A stretch of 64,000 nt of DNA from assembly GCA_034638255.1 (NCBI GenBank), contig JAWPGT010000046.1, positions 62,001 to 126,000 on the forward strand, given 5' to 3'. Each line of letters starts with the position of its first letter. Position 1 is the stretch's first letter. The stretch comes from Coprinus comatus (taxonomy: Eukaryota > Basidiomycota > Agaricomycetes > Agaricales > Agaricaceae). The position numbers and the translations under genes were made by a program. Below, piece after piece: positions 23,122 to 35,125 of this stretch. The notes beneath the pieces were generated by a model. The model was not told the DNA's origin and ran no database searches. It saw nothing but the letters and a program-made list of their open reading frames with translations.

Positions 23122-24893
23122 TCAAGTATAAAACGCATACCTATCCCAAGATCCTACCCCATCTTTCCCTTCACTACCACTAACCATCCTCTTCATAGTC
23201 AACAAAGCACTTCTAACAAACAACGTTCCATCCAATTTTCTCAAATCCCCTTCCTATCCCTTTCATCTCATCATCATCATCATCATCACCAGTACCAAAA
23301 TATCCGGGTTTCCTATCCCCATAAATTTGAGCAAACCACCCTAACGCACGTTGAAGTTTAGGTAAATGATCATCTTCATCAACTAAAGCATGGGATACAA
23401 TTTCAAACCATGGATTCGATTTCAAATTGGAAGGTGAAGGTGAAGTTGAAGATTCTTCAAAAAACGCTTCAAAATCCAATTTCGGTTTTCCACGACCTAC
23501 AAACCATACAATCAACACTACCAAATAACTCTTCAGAAGTAAAATTTGAGAATCAGGAGTTAATTCGGTTAAAAGACTTGATAAAAAGATTGATGATGTG
23601 ACGAGATGCATACTATAAATAAATAAATAAATAAAAATAGAAAAAAAGGTGTCAAGTTTCTGTATAACTTGGAGGTAAAAAAACACATACTAAAAAAAAT
23701 CCGCATTAAAAACCATCCCTTCCTTCCTATACCCAAATCCAAACCCAGCCACAGCATAAATAATAACCACAATCCAAACAATTTCTTCCAAGCACTTCTC
23801 CAAATTCTCTGAACTAGAAACATCAGGAACATAACAATCCAAATGTTTCACAACCTGTACACCAATTTGTTCGACAACGGAAGGGAATGAGAATGGTTTA
23901 TATGGATCGATATCCTTAGGTGGTTGAATGGAGGTGTCTGATATGATACGAGCTAGGATTTTGAAGGCACTTGAAGTGGTTTTAGTTTTATTTGGGAGAC
24001 CAGGAGGAGTTTTGGGATTGGAGTTGGAAAAGGAAGAGAACCAATGGATTGGAATAAGGGAACCACAAAGTGAAGAATGAACGGTAGTTTGACCAAGTCC
24101 TACAAAAATTTTAATTAATAAGAATACAATTGAAAAGAAGGAAGAAAGGAGAATGTTGACTGGCGACTAACCTTCAATAACCATTCCAGGTAAATTAAAC
24201 TCGAATCCTTGCCCGACATGAATCATAGGATGAAGTAGAGCAGAGAAAAATCGTCCCAACATTTCTACCTTTTCTTTTTCCTTATCTTTTTCCTTGTTCT
24301 GGTCCTCATTCGTATTTGCATTTTGAGGATGATTGGCATCAATTGAAAATATATATTCTTCAATAACTGGAGCTATTCCTTTGCTAGATATTTCTTGTCC
24401 AAAGAAGTTCATATATGCGTCATAGTAACTGAAAGGGGTTGAAAGGTTAGATTTCAACCGCAATAATAAGGTATGGTGAGGAGAATAAACTGACTTTTTA
24501 TCACCAAGATGTTCAGTCCAATTTTCTTTAGTAATAGGATTCGGTGAAATAAAAGCAGGTCGTTGATACCTTGAATGTTCATTACAACTAGCATTCAAGA
24601 TATCCGAGTTTGCGCCCAAGCACCATAATGCAAGTGCAGTATGATCGACATGACTATAGAATATGATTAATTCAAGTAAAGGAAATTCATAATTACGTAC
24701 TTGTGAAAACCTCGATCATTGAAGAAACAATGGAAATTCTTATGGTTTTTTTTTGTAATATTTCTCGTAAAGTATTGGTACTGGTAGGTGTAATACCAGG
24801 CCAAGGTCTTGGTATGGGTATTTTGGCAGATGCAAGAGGTTTAGGAGTAGGGAAGATATCGGAGATATATTTCTCGTCGCTTTGAAAAGACAT
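23122..24893 (-). CDS. Questin-oxidase-like (AflY-type) oxygenase, two frame breaks
   Basis: Homologue of the DUF4243 family, which includes questin oxidase and AflY, Baeyer-Villiger-type enzymes of fungal polyketide pathways. The start at 24893 leads to PRPWPGITPTSTNTLREILQ. A one-base break in the nine-T run at 24746-24754 follows; the other frame then gives NHKNFHCFFNDRGFHN. After introns come HVDHTALALWCLGANS, RYQRPAFISPNPITKENW, YYDAYMNFFGQEI, HPMIHVGQGFEFNLPGM, GLGQTTVHSS, CYVPDVSSSENLEK, FGFGYRKEGMVFNADFF and MHLVTSSIFL. Near the end a second break at the CCCC of 23247-23250 separates DDDDEMKGIG from KLDGTLFVRSALLTMKR, which ends at 23122. The conserved His residues (NH, FHNH, HPMIHVG) are present. 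As read, the gene is disrupted at both ends. Length if intact is about 500 residues. No polyketide synthase lies in the window. Confidence 0.72.
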
Positions 24894-25545
24894 TTGGGTA
24901 GTAGGACTATCACAAGATGTTGCTGAATACGTATCGTTGATGAGAACATGCTATATATATATTCATTTGAAAGATTCTTTACAGTCCTAAATGAACAGTT
25001 TGAGTCATTTAGAAGATATGTAGAAGGTCACGCTTAGGTACTTACTTTGTCTTTTGCTGAATAAAGTAGATCACGTTCAGCCTCGAGGTGCTAGTAACAA
25101 TCTGACGAGGAGCTAATGAGGACGTATGTGTTCACAACATATACCCATTTGTTAATTTTCGTTGGAGGTGTGGATGAATACCAGAACAAGAATAGAAGCC
25201 GCAGTCAGAAATTTGCCTTTGGGTGTGATATGTTGGTGAACGAGAATTTTGGATCCATCAAGGGGTATTGCGGATGATGTCACCCAGGAGACAGGACTAA
25301 AGCTTCCAAAGAGAAAGACTATTCTAGATGGTTGTTTGATAAATTGAGATGGGAGAGTTGTTGGCACGGAGAACCCACACGGAGAACGGTTAGAATATGT
25401 GGTACGAGTGTTTTACGCATGAGAACCTCGACTAACCCAGAACATATGAGGGGTCACGTGCAGTGGATGTAACCTCACGCCACATTTATTGATTTTGTTG
25501 TTATAAATACAGAAAAAAGACGAAGCCCCTTTCCCTCGTCCTGCC
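24894..25545. promoter_or_regulatory. Divergent promoter region, questin oxidase / ERG25
   Basis: About 650 nt between divergent genes. An AT-rich TATATATATA stretch lies near 24950 on the questin-oxidase side. On the ERG25 side there is GTTATAAATAC at about 25499-25509, then CT-rich sequence just before the ATG. Sterol-response-like motifs are listed separately. Confidence 0.45.
25453..25483 (+). promoter_or_regulatory. Candidate sterol-response elements of ERG25
   Basis: Two motifs lie 60-95 nt upstream of the ERG25 start: GTCACGTGCA (25453-25462, an E-box) and CTCACGCCAC (25474-25483), which matches the SRE consensus ATCACCCCAC at 8 of 10 positions. Fungal SREBP (Sre1) activates ERG25 under low oxygen or sterol in other fungi. 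The link here is inference from motif and position. Confidence 0.35.
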
Positions 25546-26752
25546 ATGTCTTTCAACGCGACGCTTTCTCCCAGCGACCTTCTCTACGCTGACACAAACC
25601 TTTTGTCGCTCAACTGGCTCGAGCAGCAATGGGTTGCCTGGTACATCTGGATTGGCAACCCAATCATTGCTACTGGTCTAATGAGCTTCCTTCTCCACGA
25701 GGTATGTTCTACTCTATTCCGTCAATAGTATCATATGCTTATTTTGGTTGTACAGATTGTGTACTTTGGACGGAGTATCCCTTGGATTATCATCGACTCG
25801 ATGCCCTACTTCCGCAAGTGGAAGCTGCAGCCGAACAAGATCCCCACTCCCAAAGAACAGTGGGAATGTACAAAACAGGTCCTTTTCTCCCATTTCACAA
25901 TTGAACTTCCCGCTGTGCGTCTTTTTACTTTGTAATAATAACTTTTTTTTCACTCATTTGCTTGCATAGATCTGGCTCTTCCACCCCATGGCCGAATCTT
26001 TGGGCATGTCCACATACCAAGTTCCCTTCCCTTCATGGCAAGCCATGGTCCCTCAAATCTTCTTGTTTTTCGTTTTTGAGGACTTTTTCCACTTCGTTGG
26101 TACGTCAATGCATTTATGGAGGAAACGCAATGCGCTAATTCACTACTTTAGCCCACCAAGCACTTCATACCGGTCTTCTCTACAAACACATCCACAAGAT
26201 CCACCACAAGTACTCTGCACCCTTCGGTCTTGCTGCTGAATACGCTCACCCTGCCGAGGTCTTCATTCTTGGAACTGGTACCATTGCTGGCCCTATCTTG
26301 TACTGTGCATTCACCAAGGATCTCCATATTTTCACCGTTTACATTTGGATCATCTTGAGGTTGTTCCAAGCTGTTGACGCTCACAGTGGATACGGTATGT
26401 CGCGTGAATTGGCTGAAATTATTGCCTGATATTCACGTGAATTTCTTTAGATTTCCCCTGGTCGCTACAACACATCCTTCCCTTCTGGTCTGGCGCCGAG
26501 CACCACGATTTCCATCATATGGCCTTTACCAATAACTTCTCTACCTCGTTCCGTTGGTGGGATAGGATCTTTGGTACTGATGACAAGTACCTTGCATACC
26601 GCAAGAAGATCAAGGCTATGAAGTCTGCGTCCAAGGAGGAGAGGGCTGTCATGGAGCAAAAACTTATTGATGAGGTCGAGAAAGAGGGCATCATTGCTGA
26701 AGCTGAGGCTGAAGCTAGGGGCACATTTGGAGGGAAAGCCAAAGTGCAATAG
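25546..26752 (+). CDS. ERG25: ERG25, C-4 methylsterol oxidase
   Basis: ER membrane di-iron enzyme that, with ERG26 and ERG27, removes the two C-4 methyl groups in ergosterol synthesis. Five exons join to about 350 residues: [17 protein letters not shown], a helix near [20 protein letters not shown], then [24 protein letters not shown] and a helix with [10 protein letters not shown]. The His boxes follow: HQALH, then [20 protein letters not shown], and [13 protein letters not shown] near the end. These are the di-iron ligands of the fatty-acid hydroxylase superfamily in the usual spacing. The tail [15 protein letters not shown] is typical, followed by a longer charged C-terminus with many Glu and Lys. 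Introns are 50-60 nt with agreeing phase. A TATA box lies 37-45 nt before the ATG. The F-box gene begins 91 nt downstream. Confidence 0.95.
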
Positions 26753-26843
26753 ATTTAATAATAATATTATTTACATAGCTATTTCTCCTAATTATTATAC
26801 CTGGGAACATCATCTGATAGCATTATCTCACTCCCAGACCACC

Positions 26844-28331
26844 ATGTCCACACCCGTCTCCCAGCGTCTAGAGCGCACACGTATGCTTCTTGATGATCTT
26901 ATCCAGCACGTCGAGAACGACCGTTACATGCGAGAGCTCAGGAGTCGTAGAGACTTTGACCCCCCACCCATCTTCAAAGCTCCTTCAACGCTCTATCCGA
27001 TTCTCCCAGTCGAAATCATAGACAATGTCTGTCAGAAACTCTCTTGTCGCGATCTAGCATCGGCTGCACTGTCGAACAGTATACTCAATCCTATCGCTTC
27101 GAGGAGACTATACCATACTATCAGTGCTGAACTCTCTCCTCTTCCTTTACTCAAATGCATGATAACATTGGATAAGAACAATCATCTTGCGCTCCTCGTT
27201 CGAACTTTCGAAATCAACTTTATCAATAAGAAACCCACGAAGAATTACTACGATCTCTTGGAAAGAATATTGGCCAAGATGGTTAATTTGACTACTTTGA
27301 TTTTGGAATTGCCTAAACGACATTCACCTACTTGGATCCTTCCAATGCCATCTTCCTCCTCCAATAATCAACAATTCAAATTACGTTCATTGACTACTTC
27401 CATGCATTGTAAACGACCACTAGCGTCATTCCTCGATTCCCAACCCGAAATCACAGAATTAACTCTACGTGGTATAAACCAAGATTCAAACAACCCATTA
27501 TTCCCATTCATATCCGCATTATTCAATTCCATCGGGACCAGTCCCACAACCTCTTTGTCAACATCCACAAACGACTCTGACTCCGACTCCGATTCCGAAT
27601 CCTCTCCTTCCACTCCCACTTCCACTTCCACAGTACCATTATCCAAATTCAAACTCCTCCAAACCTCACTTCCCAAACTAACTCACTTCAACGCCATTCA
27701 TGCAGGTCCCAAAATAATCAGAAACATAATAACATCACGTCCCATAACCCACATTTCCATTCCATTATTCCCACCATTCACAATGTCAACCTTAACAGCA
27801 TTAACATTAACATCAGTACCATTAAATCGATTAAGTGTAATGTCATTTGATCCTACTGCTCCTTTTTTTTTATTTCAAGAATTGGCTGAGAGGTTTAAGG
27901 AATTGGAAGCTTTACATGTTGTTGTACTTATGGCTGAAGTTAGTGTTGATTTGTTAATGGATTGGGGAAGTACTTTGAGTGGGTTTAGGAAGTTGAAGTA
28001 TATTACTTTTATGGCTGCTCTTAGTAATTCAGGTGATGGGGATGTGGATGTTGTTATGGATGGTGTTCATAACGCTGTTGGAGGTGGAGGTGAAGGTGAA
28101 GCTGGAGGTGGAGACGGAGGTGGAGGTGGAGGACAGGGACAGGGACAAGGACAACAACAACAACAACAACAACAAAGAAGAGAAGAAATAGATGAAAGAA
28201 AGATAGCAAGAGTTTGGCATGCCTCTTGTCCTACACTTAAAACTATAATTTTACCTCAAGGTAAAGTTTGGTTTGAAGGGTCTGAAGATAATGCTTCTGG
28301 AGATTGGAAATGTTTGAATTGGGATGAATGA
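26844..28331 (+). CDS. F-box-like protein
   Basis: Intronless frame of 495 codons starting MSTPVSQRLERTRMLLDD. The F-box-like segment, about residues 50-95, reads YPILPVEIIDNVCQKLSCRD and LASAALSNSILNPIASRRLY. Such proteins recruit SKP1 and deliver targets to SCF ubiquitin ligases. The rest has a weak leucine-rich pattern without clear repeats, as in the many F-box-like proteins of mushroom genomes. Low-complexity parts are an Asp/Ser/Thr stretch near 27570-27640 and a Gly-rich then Gln-rich run near 28080-28175, the latter coded by CAA repeats. The frame stays open across a nine-T run near 27870. The open frame also extends upstream to 26667, but the ATG at 26844 fits the F-box position and lies after the ERG25 stop. 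The target is unknown. Confidence 0.75.
   Translation: MSTPVSQRLERTRMLLDDLIQHVENDRYMRELRSRRDFDPPPIFKAPSTLYPILPVEIIDNVCQKLSCRDLASAALSNSILNPIASRRLYHTISAELSPLPLLKCMITLDKNNHLALLVRTFEINFINKKPTKNYYDLLERILAKMVNLTTLILELPKRHSPTWILPMPSSSSNNQQFKLRSLTTSMHCKRPLASFLDSQPEITELTLRGINQDSNNPLFPFISALFNSIGTSPTTSLSTSTNDSDSDSDSESSPSTPTSTSTVPLSKFKLLQTSLPKLTHFNAIHAGPKIIRNIITSRPITHISIPLFPPFTMSTLTALTLTSVPLNRLSVMSFDPTAPFFLFQELAERFKELEALHVVVLMAEVSVDLLMDWGSTLSGFRKLKYITFMAALSNSGDGDVDVVMDGVHNAVGGGGEGEAGGGDGGGGGGQGQGQGQQQQQQQQRREEIDERKIARVWHASCPTLKTIILPQGKVWFEGSEDNASGDWKCLNWDE
28150..28175 (+). repeat. CAA microsatellite coding for Gln
   Basis: About eight CAA units in frame encode the polyglutamine run of the F-box-like protein, directly after a GGACAG-type repeat that encodes GQGQGQ. 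Repeats of this kind vary in length between strains. Confidence 0.8.
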
Positions 28332-28720
28332 CTCGCTTGAATGGTACAGTAGTTAATTCACAATTCACATTCATGATCATTTTATAGACAAATTTCCATG
28401 TATATGTATTTGTAGTTCTGATTTTAGGGATATAGCTAGAAGGTAAAAAGAGATAGGTAGCACATGATATTAGATTCGCAAAAAAAAATGAAAGAATAGA
28501 ACAAAAATTAGACAGAAGGAACAAAGGCGAGGCTTTAACACCCCTTTATTATAACCTCCTTTAAAACAAATATATATCGATACGAAGTGCTGTTGAGTAG
28601 AAGAGAGAGAGGGATAGAGAGAGAGATAGAAGCAAGGTTTATAAAAAAAACGCACACAAATCCCGTTTTTTTTCTAAGGTTTTAAACCATCCAACAATAC
28701 CATTAACATTCCCATCCTTC
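28332..28720. other. Convergent 3' flanks, F-box / AzgA
   Basis: No gene is seen. The stretch contains a GAGA-rich repeat around 28604-28628 and several short poly-A runs, consistent with the two 3' UTRs. Confidence 0.4.
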
Positions 28721-31487
28721 TTAAATCCTCTCAACCTCCTCTGATCCAGAAGCACTTTCACCATCAACCTTTTCATTTTCCCTAGCAGCACGTTTCTCTT
28801 CTTCAGCCGGAGTAAGTTTTTGTTTTTTCTCCCCAACAACAGCACCACCATTCCTACTTTCCTCTTCCTCTTTCGAAACCCTTCCTAACAATTTTTTAAT
28901 CCAATATGGTAACATACTACCTTCAGGAACACCCCATTCTTCTGAATCTTCATAATTAGGTGGTACAATTCTACCTCCTGATAGTTTTCGTAATAATAAG
29001 GGGATTCCGTTTAATATGATATATGTGAATATTCCTGCTATGACTCCGTATGCAATACTGTTTGAATGAAAGAAAGAATGAGCGGAAGGGAAAGTTTTAG
29101 TTTTCTGATTCTTGTAATGTGAAAATAATAATAATCATGTACTGACTTTTTGGATAGAGGAATAATGAGAATGGTTAAGAATGCAGGAACGGCATCACCA
29201 AGGTAATCCCAATTGATTTCAACAATACTAAAAGAAAAGAAACCGAATTTCGTGATCAGTCCTTGGTGATAGAATAGCTATAGAAGAAGAAACTTACTTT
29301 CGGATCATCAAAGAACCTACAATTACTAAAGCACCACCAGTAGCCCAAGCAGGTATAGAAGCGAAAATAGGAGCAAAGAACACGGAAATGAAGAATGCGA
29401 ATCCAGTAACCATCGCAGTTAATCCGGTTTTTCCACCCTCTGTTCCAGACAAAAAAAAAAAAAAGAGAAAGATTCAGTACATACCTAGCAAAATAATAAA
29501 AATATAAAAGACGAGAAAAAGGCGTACCACTAATACCAGTAGCACTCTCAACATATGCAGTAATAGGACTAGTTCCCATCAAAGCACCCATACTAATACA
29601 GAATGCATCAACACAATAAGCGATACTTGAACCCTCGAAATCCATTGTTATGGGATCACGGAGACCAGCGAATTTAGCCATGGAGTAAAGCGTTCCGGTT
29701 GTATCTATATGAAAAAACCCAGGTCAGAATAACGGACTAGCCAGTGAGAAGGATGATAACATACCGAGAATATCGACGTAGAGGAATGTGATGAGAGCAT
29801 ACCAAACACGACCGTTACTGTTGATTGAATTCATAAGAATAAGAAAAAAAGCCATTTCATTTCCACCCAATCATTCTTAACTAACCCGTAATTGAACTAT
29901 AAAAAAGGGTTAGCACTGATACATAAAAGAAGAAAAAGCTGAGGTTAAGGGTTACTCACATCAAGAGCATTTCCAACATGATCAATACCATTGAAAGCAA
30001 CAACTTTTTTGAAGAAATCAAACTTGGCATCACCCAATACAGTATGGGGGAAATAAGTGACGGAAGTAGGACGAGGCCAAGAGATGATAGAAACGAGTAG
30101 GATGCCAATGAGAATAGCACCGCGTACACGATAAAGCATCAATAACACAGTGAAGATCCTATCAAAAGTCAAATCAAAAGTCAAAATCAACAGCAATTCA
30201 CCAAGTCATTTGCATGGGAATTATTCTGAACGGAGACTTACCCGCCAAGGAATATACCAAGCCACATGGTTGGGCTACGTAAAACTCCACCGGTACAAAA
30301 GTTGGACATGCCTTCACTGAGATAATCTGAAGTATGTTTATGAGCCTTGTGATGGGGTAGTAACAGAAGATTTTGAAACTCACGTTCGGGAGTACATCCT
30401 GCCAGTCCAACAAGATTCTGGACATCGCCACCAATGACATTAAGGCCAGTGCCGGCTAAGAACCAGAGCCAGCCCCATCATCAGAAATTGCCGAATTTTC
30501 GCCAGGTTATCATCTGTTACATACCAATACCAATGAATCTATGAAAATGGGTTAATGATTGACAGGTCACAAGTATTGTAGAAAATGACAACTTACGCGA
30601 TGAATAAACCAATACCAGCACCAACGGCAAGGACAAGTGACTGGGGCATGATACGAACAAGCCATTGCCTAAGACCTATCAAAGACAGGAATAAAAATAT
30701 CCATCTAATAATATGCTATTAATTAACGAAAATCGTCATAGAATGTGAATGCGCTTCTTACCCCTCCATGAAAACCGCTGCGAGTGCTTCACCATAAGTA
30801 ACGATACCGCTCCCATGGAAACCTACCACCGAATAGGCGAACTTGACGTGATGATCTCAGCTATCATTTTTATAGAACTTGTGATCTCTTACATATGCAT
30901 TAAGGCCCAAACCTGGAGCCATACCGACAGGAAGATTGGCAAGAAGACCCATTAGGCAAGAGGAGAGGGCAGAGATAGCTGCTGTGGATGTGATTAAATC
31001 CTGACGAACTTCATTCTTGCAGGAGAGATAGACGGGATCCGTGACACAGAGGTCAGCAGTAGTACAGACGCAGGTTCCTCCAGAATCAGCGAGAATGGAT
31101 GCATTGACGGAAATCTAATCAAGGGTTGCGCTTAATACCGGGTTCTAGAAAAGTGCGCCGGGAATGCCACGTACGATGTAGGCCATAGCGGCCTGTAAAC
31201 CGGGTTAGTGGTGGATCAAAGCGAATAGCAAAATGTACGCACCCAAGTTGTCAAACCAGCACGGATTTCTGTCTGTATCTTTGCTCAGTTCGGTGCGGTA
31301 GGATGATAGTCTTTGCAACGCACCGTAAAATATGAACCAACACGCTCGTTGGGCTTTCCGCAGCCTTCCAACAAAAACCATCGACCGACAAACGACCGGG
31401 CAACCTGCGAAGAAATCAGTGTTGAGGACAGTCATAGGATCCGAGTATGCGTACCGCATTATTAAGTTTTGTGAGAATTCCGACCAT
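28721..31487 (-). CDS. AzgA-type purine permease
   Basis: Plasma-membrane H+/purine symporter of the AzgA (NCS2-like) family, taking up adenine, guanine and hypoxanthine. The start at 31487 gives [20 protein letters not shown], then [16 protein letters not shown] and [16 protein letters not shown]. After an intron (donor GTACGT) come [36 protein letters not shown] and [15 protein letters not shown], the family signature. Later exons give [20 protein letters not shown] and [19 protein letters not shown], again strongly conserved. A last membrane part ends [20 protein letters not shown], followed by a charged tail with many Glu and Lys. About a dozen short introns were traced at conserved positions. 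The size, roughly 600-650 residues, suits the family. Expression is probably nitrogen-regulated as for other AzgA genes, though no site was identified here. Confidence 0.9.
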
Positions 31488-34360
31488 GGCGGTGGAAAGA
31501 CTTCCAGACTACCTGGAAGTAAGAGAAAGGGATTTACTTAGGATAAAATGTTAGGTATTGATAAGATATAAATCTTCCATTTAACCACCTCCGCTTTTTT
31601 TCTTAGTCGAGTCAGGAACAATCATCTCCCCCTGTCATCCATGCGGCTTCCGGTTCCTCATACTCGATCCGTCCCATGCCCTCTTCGATAACTATTCAAA
31701 TGATTATAACCACTACATAGTACAATACCTTTCCTTGCGTTATCTCTTCTATCTCACGGATTGTCTCTCCATTTTAGGAGGACGAATTATCTTGCTCGGT
31801 CTTATCTGTGGATTCAAAGGTCAATTCATCGAGTGATGTCCCTGTTCTCTCGTTCTCACAGTCTCGTCCCTGTAGAGATAACTATAAATCAGCTGCTGGA
31901 GGCTGCTGGTATGTTGAATTCTGTGCTGAATTAATGGAAGCGAGTAGTACGATTTCAGTTCATCACATTTTATTTACCCCATCACGTGGCATTCCATGTG
32001 GTTGGTCACCAGAAAACAACTATATTTCTCTTGGTAAACAAGTACCAGAAAGGGCGCTAAGTTGAACAAATGAGCGAATGTGAGTGTCCCATTATGGATC
32101 TGGTACCACATCCTCAGTGGTAATCAGGCTAAGTCTCTTGGAAGAAATCGAAGTAGGTAAGAGATAGCATAAACTATTGGTCTTCAGCAATCCGAAAGGC
32201 CACATAGATCTCAAGTAAGTTAAAGTTAAAGTACTATCCATATCTCCTTGTGATCATACATTGAACGAACCGTGATGAAAAATTGAAAATGAAAATAACC
32301 ATGTACCAGTGCTGGTGTGTTGTGTGAGCAGAAAAGGCGTGAAAATTTGAACATTTGAACGTTGAATGTTGAGCATGAGTATATGATTACGTGGGATTCG
32401 CAACAAGAGACGTCACTGGCTATAAAATTTTTGCGTTTCTCCTCTTGGTTCTAGCTCGCTATTTTGCCACTGAGAAAACGGGTTATGGATAGTATTGTTC
32501 ATTGGCACTATCTTTTTAGTACTCCAACACTTGGAAGTCAAATTCTAGTACTAGGGCCACCCTATAATCACAAGCCTAATACTAGTAGGCATTTTCAACT
32601 TGGGCGACACTGGCTGGAAAGGAGTCCTCGGAGCAAGTTTAGTAAGACTTCGATTTTACATACGCTTCAGGAGAGTTGGAGTGTGAAGTACAGGAACATC
32701 GGATGTCAGGAGTATTGGTGAAGTCAGCAAAAGGACGGAATACTAAATGATAGATCATATTTTATCTCTCATACCATTGACAATATCCATGTTTGAAATT
32801 TGAAGTATAGATATACATGATCATGGGCATACTTCCCCCTTTCAGTGAAATACCTTTGTATGAAGACTCGGTCCCAATCCATCCATTGCTCAATAGTTCT
32901 CTTACTTCAAGTCGAAATGGCAGCGATTAATAACTATTATAGGGGGAGTGAGATAATTATCGGAGCACATTGCTTTGTTAGGACCAGTTATTCAAGGACT
33001 AGGTGAATTCAATAATCCGATTTTGGTTACAATAGACTACTACGATGGTTAGTTCTCTCTAAGGAAGTGGGTGTGTATTATGTAGCATTCCATATCTATA
33101 TTTGTGGAGGGCCGGTAGTACTACTAATTAACTTCAGGACTGATTGCCGTGGGTGGGATTGGAAAGTCCCCAACGAAGTTACTTCAATCGTGGAGCTGTT
33201 TGTAACGACCTCATACATGTTGAACAAGGTCACTCCCTTTACAATTACTGCGCAGTTAAACAAGGGATCAAGATATGCTATCAGTGGATGAGCATGACAT
33301 CGCTTTTTAGGTAGAGGATTTTGAAATTAGAAAACAGATATATTTATTCTTATACATGTTACGGATTCTCGATTAAGGCCTCTTGTTGTTACTGGAGGTA
33401 GATAGGTATGTATATCTACCTGGCACTACCTGTGTGTCTATCTAGCAAAGAAAAGCGATCGAAGTAATTGTATATCACGTGAGCTAAGTAGGGTTACGGC
33501 ACTATCCGGTCCACTGTAATTGGAAGCACGTGGGGGTGTGGCTGAACTCGCTCCTACATCCGAGGTTGTGCTCGACACTCTGCGTTCTCCTCTCATATCC
33601 CCTGTGTACTCATCACGACTATCCCACCACCATAATCCTCTACACACGATGACTTCTTATCACATACTGCGATGCTGTCTTGGTTAGATACCTGGTGAAG
33701 TTGGGTCATTTGCTACGTGCCCCCTGCCCTGAATCTCCAATCGAGTTGAAAGAGATGATGTACTGGAGGATCTGTTTTTGCAGATTTATCAGTGAAGAAT
33801 GCTCTCTTAACCCTTTACTGACACCCCCTTGCTTTTTGGGCATTGCTTCTTGCAAATTGTCAAGGACATTCCACTACGGACCACTTGCGTTAAAGCTTGC
33901 CATACAACGAGGGGAATTGTAGGAACAGCACTGCTATCTGTTGGAGCTTGACCTACAATTATATGTCTCCACTTTCATCCATCTTCTTCGCTGTTTTATC
34001 CTGTTTCATGCAGGGGGACGAAGTGGATTCTCTTTACTCTTCTTTCGTCTTCCCGAGTTTCTCCTTCGTACATCACATCTAGAGGCGTAGTTTTTTCCAT
34101 GGCTCCTATCCCTGCGCAGTACACTCATATTGGATGGCCTCGTCATGAGGTAGTTAGCTAGGTATGTCCTCGTTGCTTCCGCTCATGTCCGATCATCAGG
34201 TTGACAGCTTCCTCATAGATTAGTTTACCTCGTTACACAATCCTTGTTGCTGGCACTCAACTGAAGACGTCCATCGTCTTTGCTGAGTGGCTATCTATGA
34301 TTTGTCGTTCTTACCAGGTGAGCCAATTTCTCACTTCTGAAATAACTTGTCTGATCACAG
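31488..34360. other. Intergenic, no gene recognised
   Basis: Nearly 2.9 kb without a convincing gene. ORFs of 60-85 codons occur on both strands but lack recognisable domains, signal peptides or consistent splice sites. The part near 31500-31650 should contain the AzgA promoter. A long non-coding RNA or a gene of very short exons cannot be excluded. Confidence 0.4.
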
Positions 34361-34702
34361 ATGCAGCAGATCCTTCTCATATTAATATCCATTTTATTCA
34401 TCACACTGTCTTTCTGCGAACATGGACGTGACTGCGATGCATTGTTTCCTCTTGGACAAGTCAAGTGCACTTCAGATGTTTATTGCATCAAGGACCCCAA
34501 AGGTGCACAATCTACGCCACATGCACACACAATTTCAATTCGTAAGTGACCGCTTCTTTCGCCACTATAATTCTGATCCTACACGATAGATGCTCTGTAC
34601 ATCTTCCAGGTATCGATGCCCCTTCTGGAAGCCTCCGCCCGAGGAGCTGTCCTCTCAGGTTGTAAGTGCTTAGGGTCTTTGGCGGCACAGAATGGTGGCT
34701 GA
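34361..34702 (+). CDS. Possible small secreted protein
   Basis: Two-exon model of about 97 residues. Exon 1 (34361-34541) begins with a clear signal-peptide-like stretch, MQQILLILISILFITLSFC, followed by EHGRDCDALFPLGQVKC, TSDVYC and IKDPKGAQSTPHAH. A 48-nt intron (GTAAGT to CGATAG) joins in phase to a second exon that ends CKCLGSLAAQNGG before the stop at 34702. Five to six cysteines in a short secreted protein recall effector-like or cell-surface proteins, but no family is recognised. If the intron is not removed the frame ends at 34549. No TATA box is obvious. Confidence 0.4.
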
Positions 34703-35125
34703 CGTCGTTGCTACCAAAAGGGGAAATGGTTCCCTATCAGTATGTGTTTACAAGTGTGTGTCTTCTGTTTGGCCGACTGGTGGGCAGCGCTCACCCCTCC
34801 GCGTTGTGGCCGGCTGCTGATTTTTGAGTTGGCCGTGGCAAAGAGAAACCACACTGAGAATTCTGAGTTGCAAGAACCATTGCCTGAGTGTGAACGGCTG
34901 AATGAATAGCTTCAGATGATTTGTAGAAGCTTTGTTTACCGTCCAAATAGTGCCGCTTTTGATCTGTCGCGTATTCATTTGCCGGGCCGAAACCACTTTT
35001 CGGCCCAAATCCGAACGCACTGGCCAGTTGCCGACGACAACATTCACGCGACGGGCAGCAACTTCGATATTCTCTGCTAAATTATTCATTCTTTCTAGTC
35101 CTTCTGCCTCTGCGCTCTCCATGAT
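34703..35125. promoter_or_regulatory. Upstream region of EPL1
   Basis: The stretch precedes the EPL1 start. Long ORFs cross it on both strands (34932-35312 plus, 34748-35353 minus), but they overlap the first EPL1 exon in other frames and have no domains. It is most likely promoter and 5' leader. Confidence 0.4.

Noticed and set aside
25152..25367. 71-codon ORF on the minus strand before ERG25
   Set aside because: It opens with a GTG, not an ATG, and has no recognisable feature; it overlaps the promoter region.
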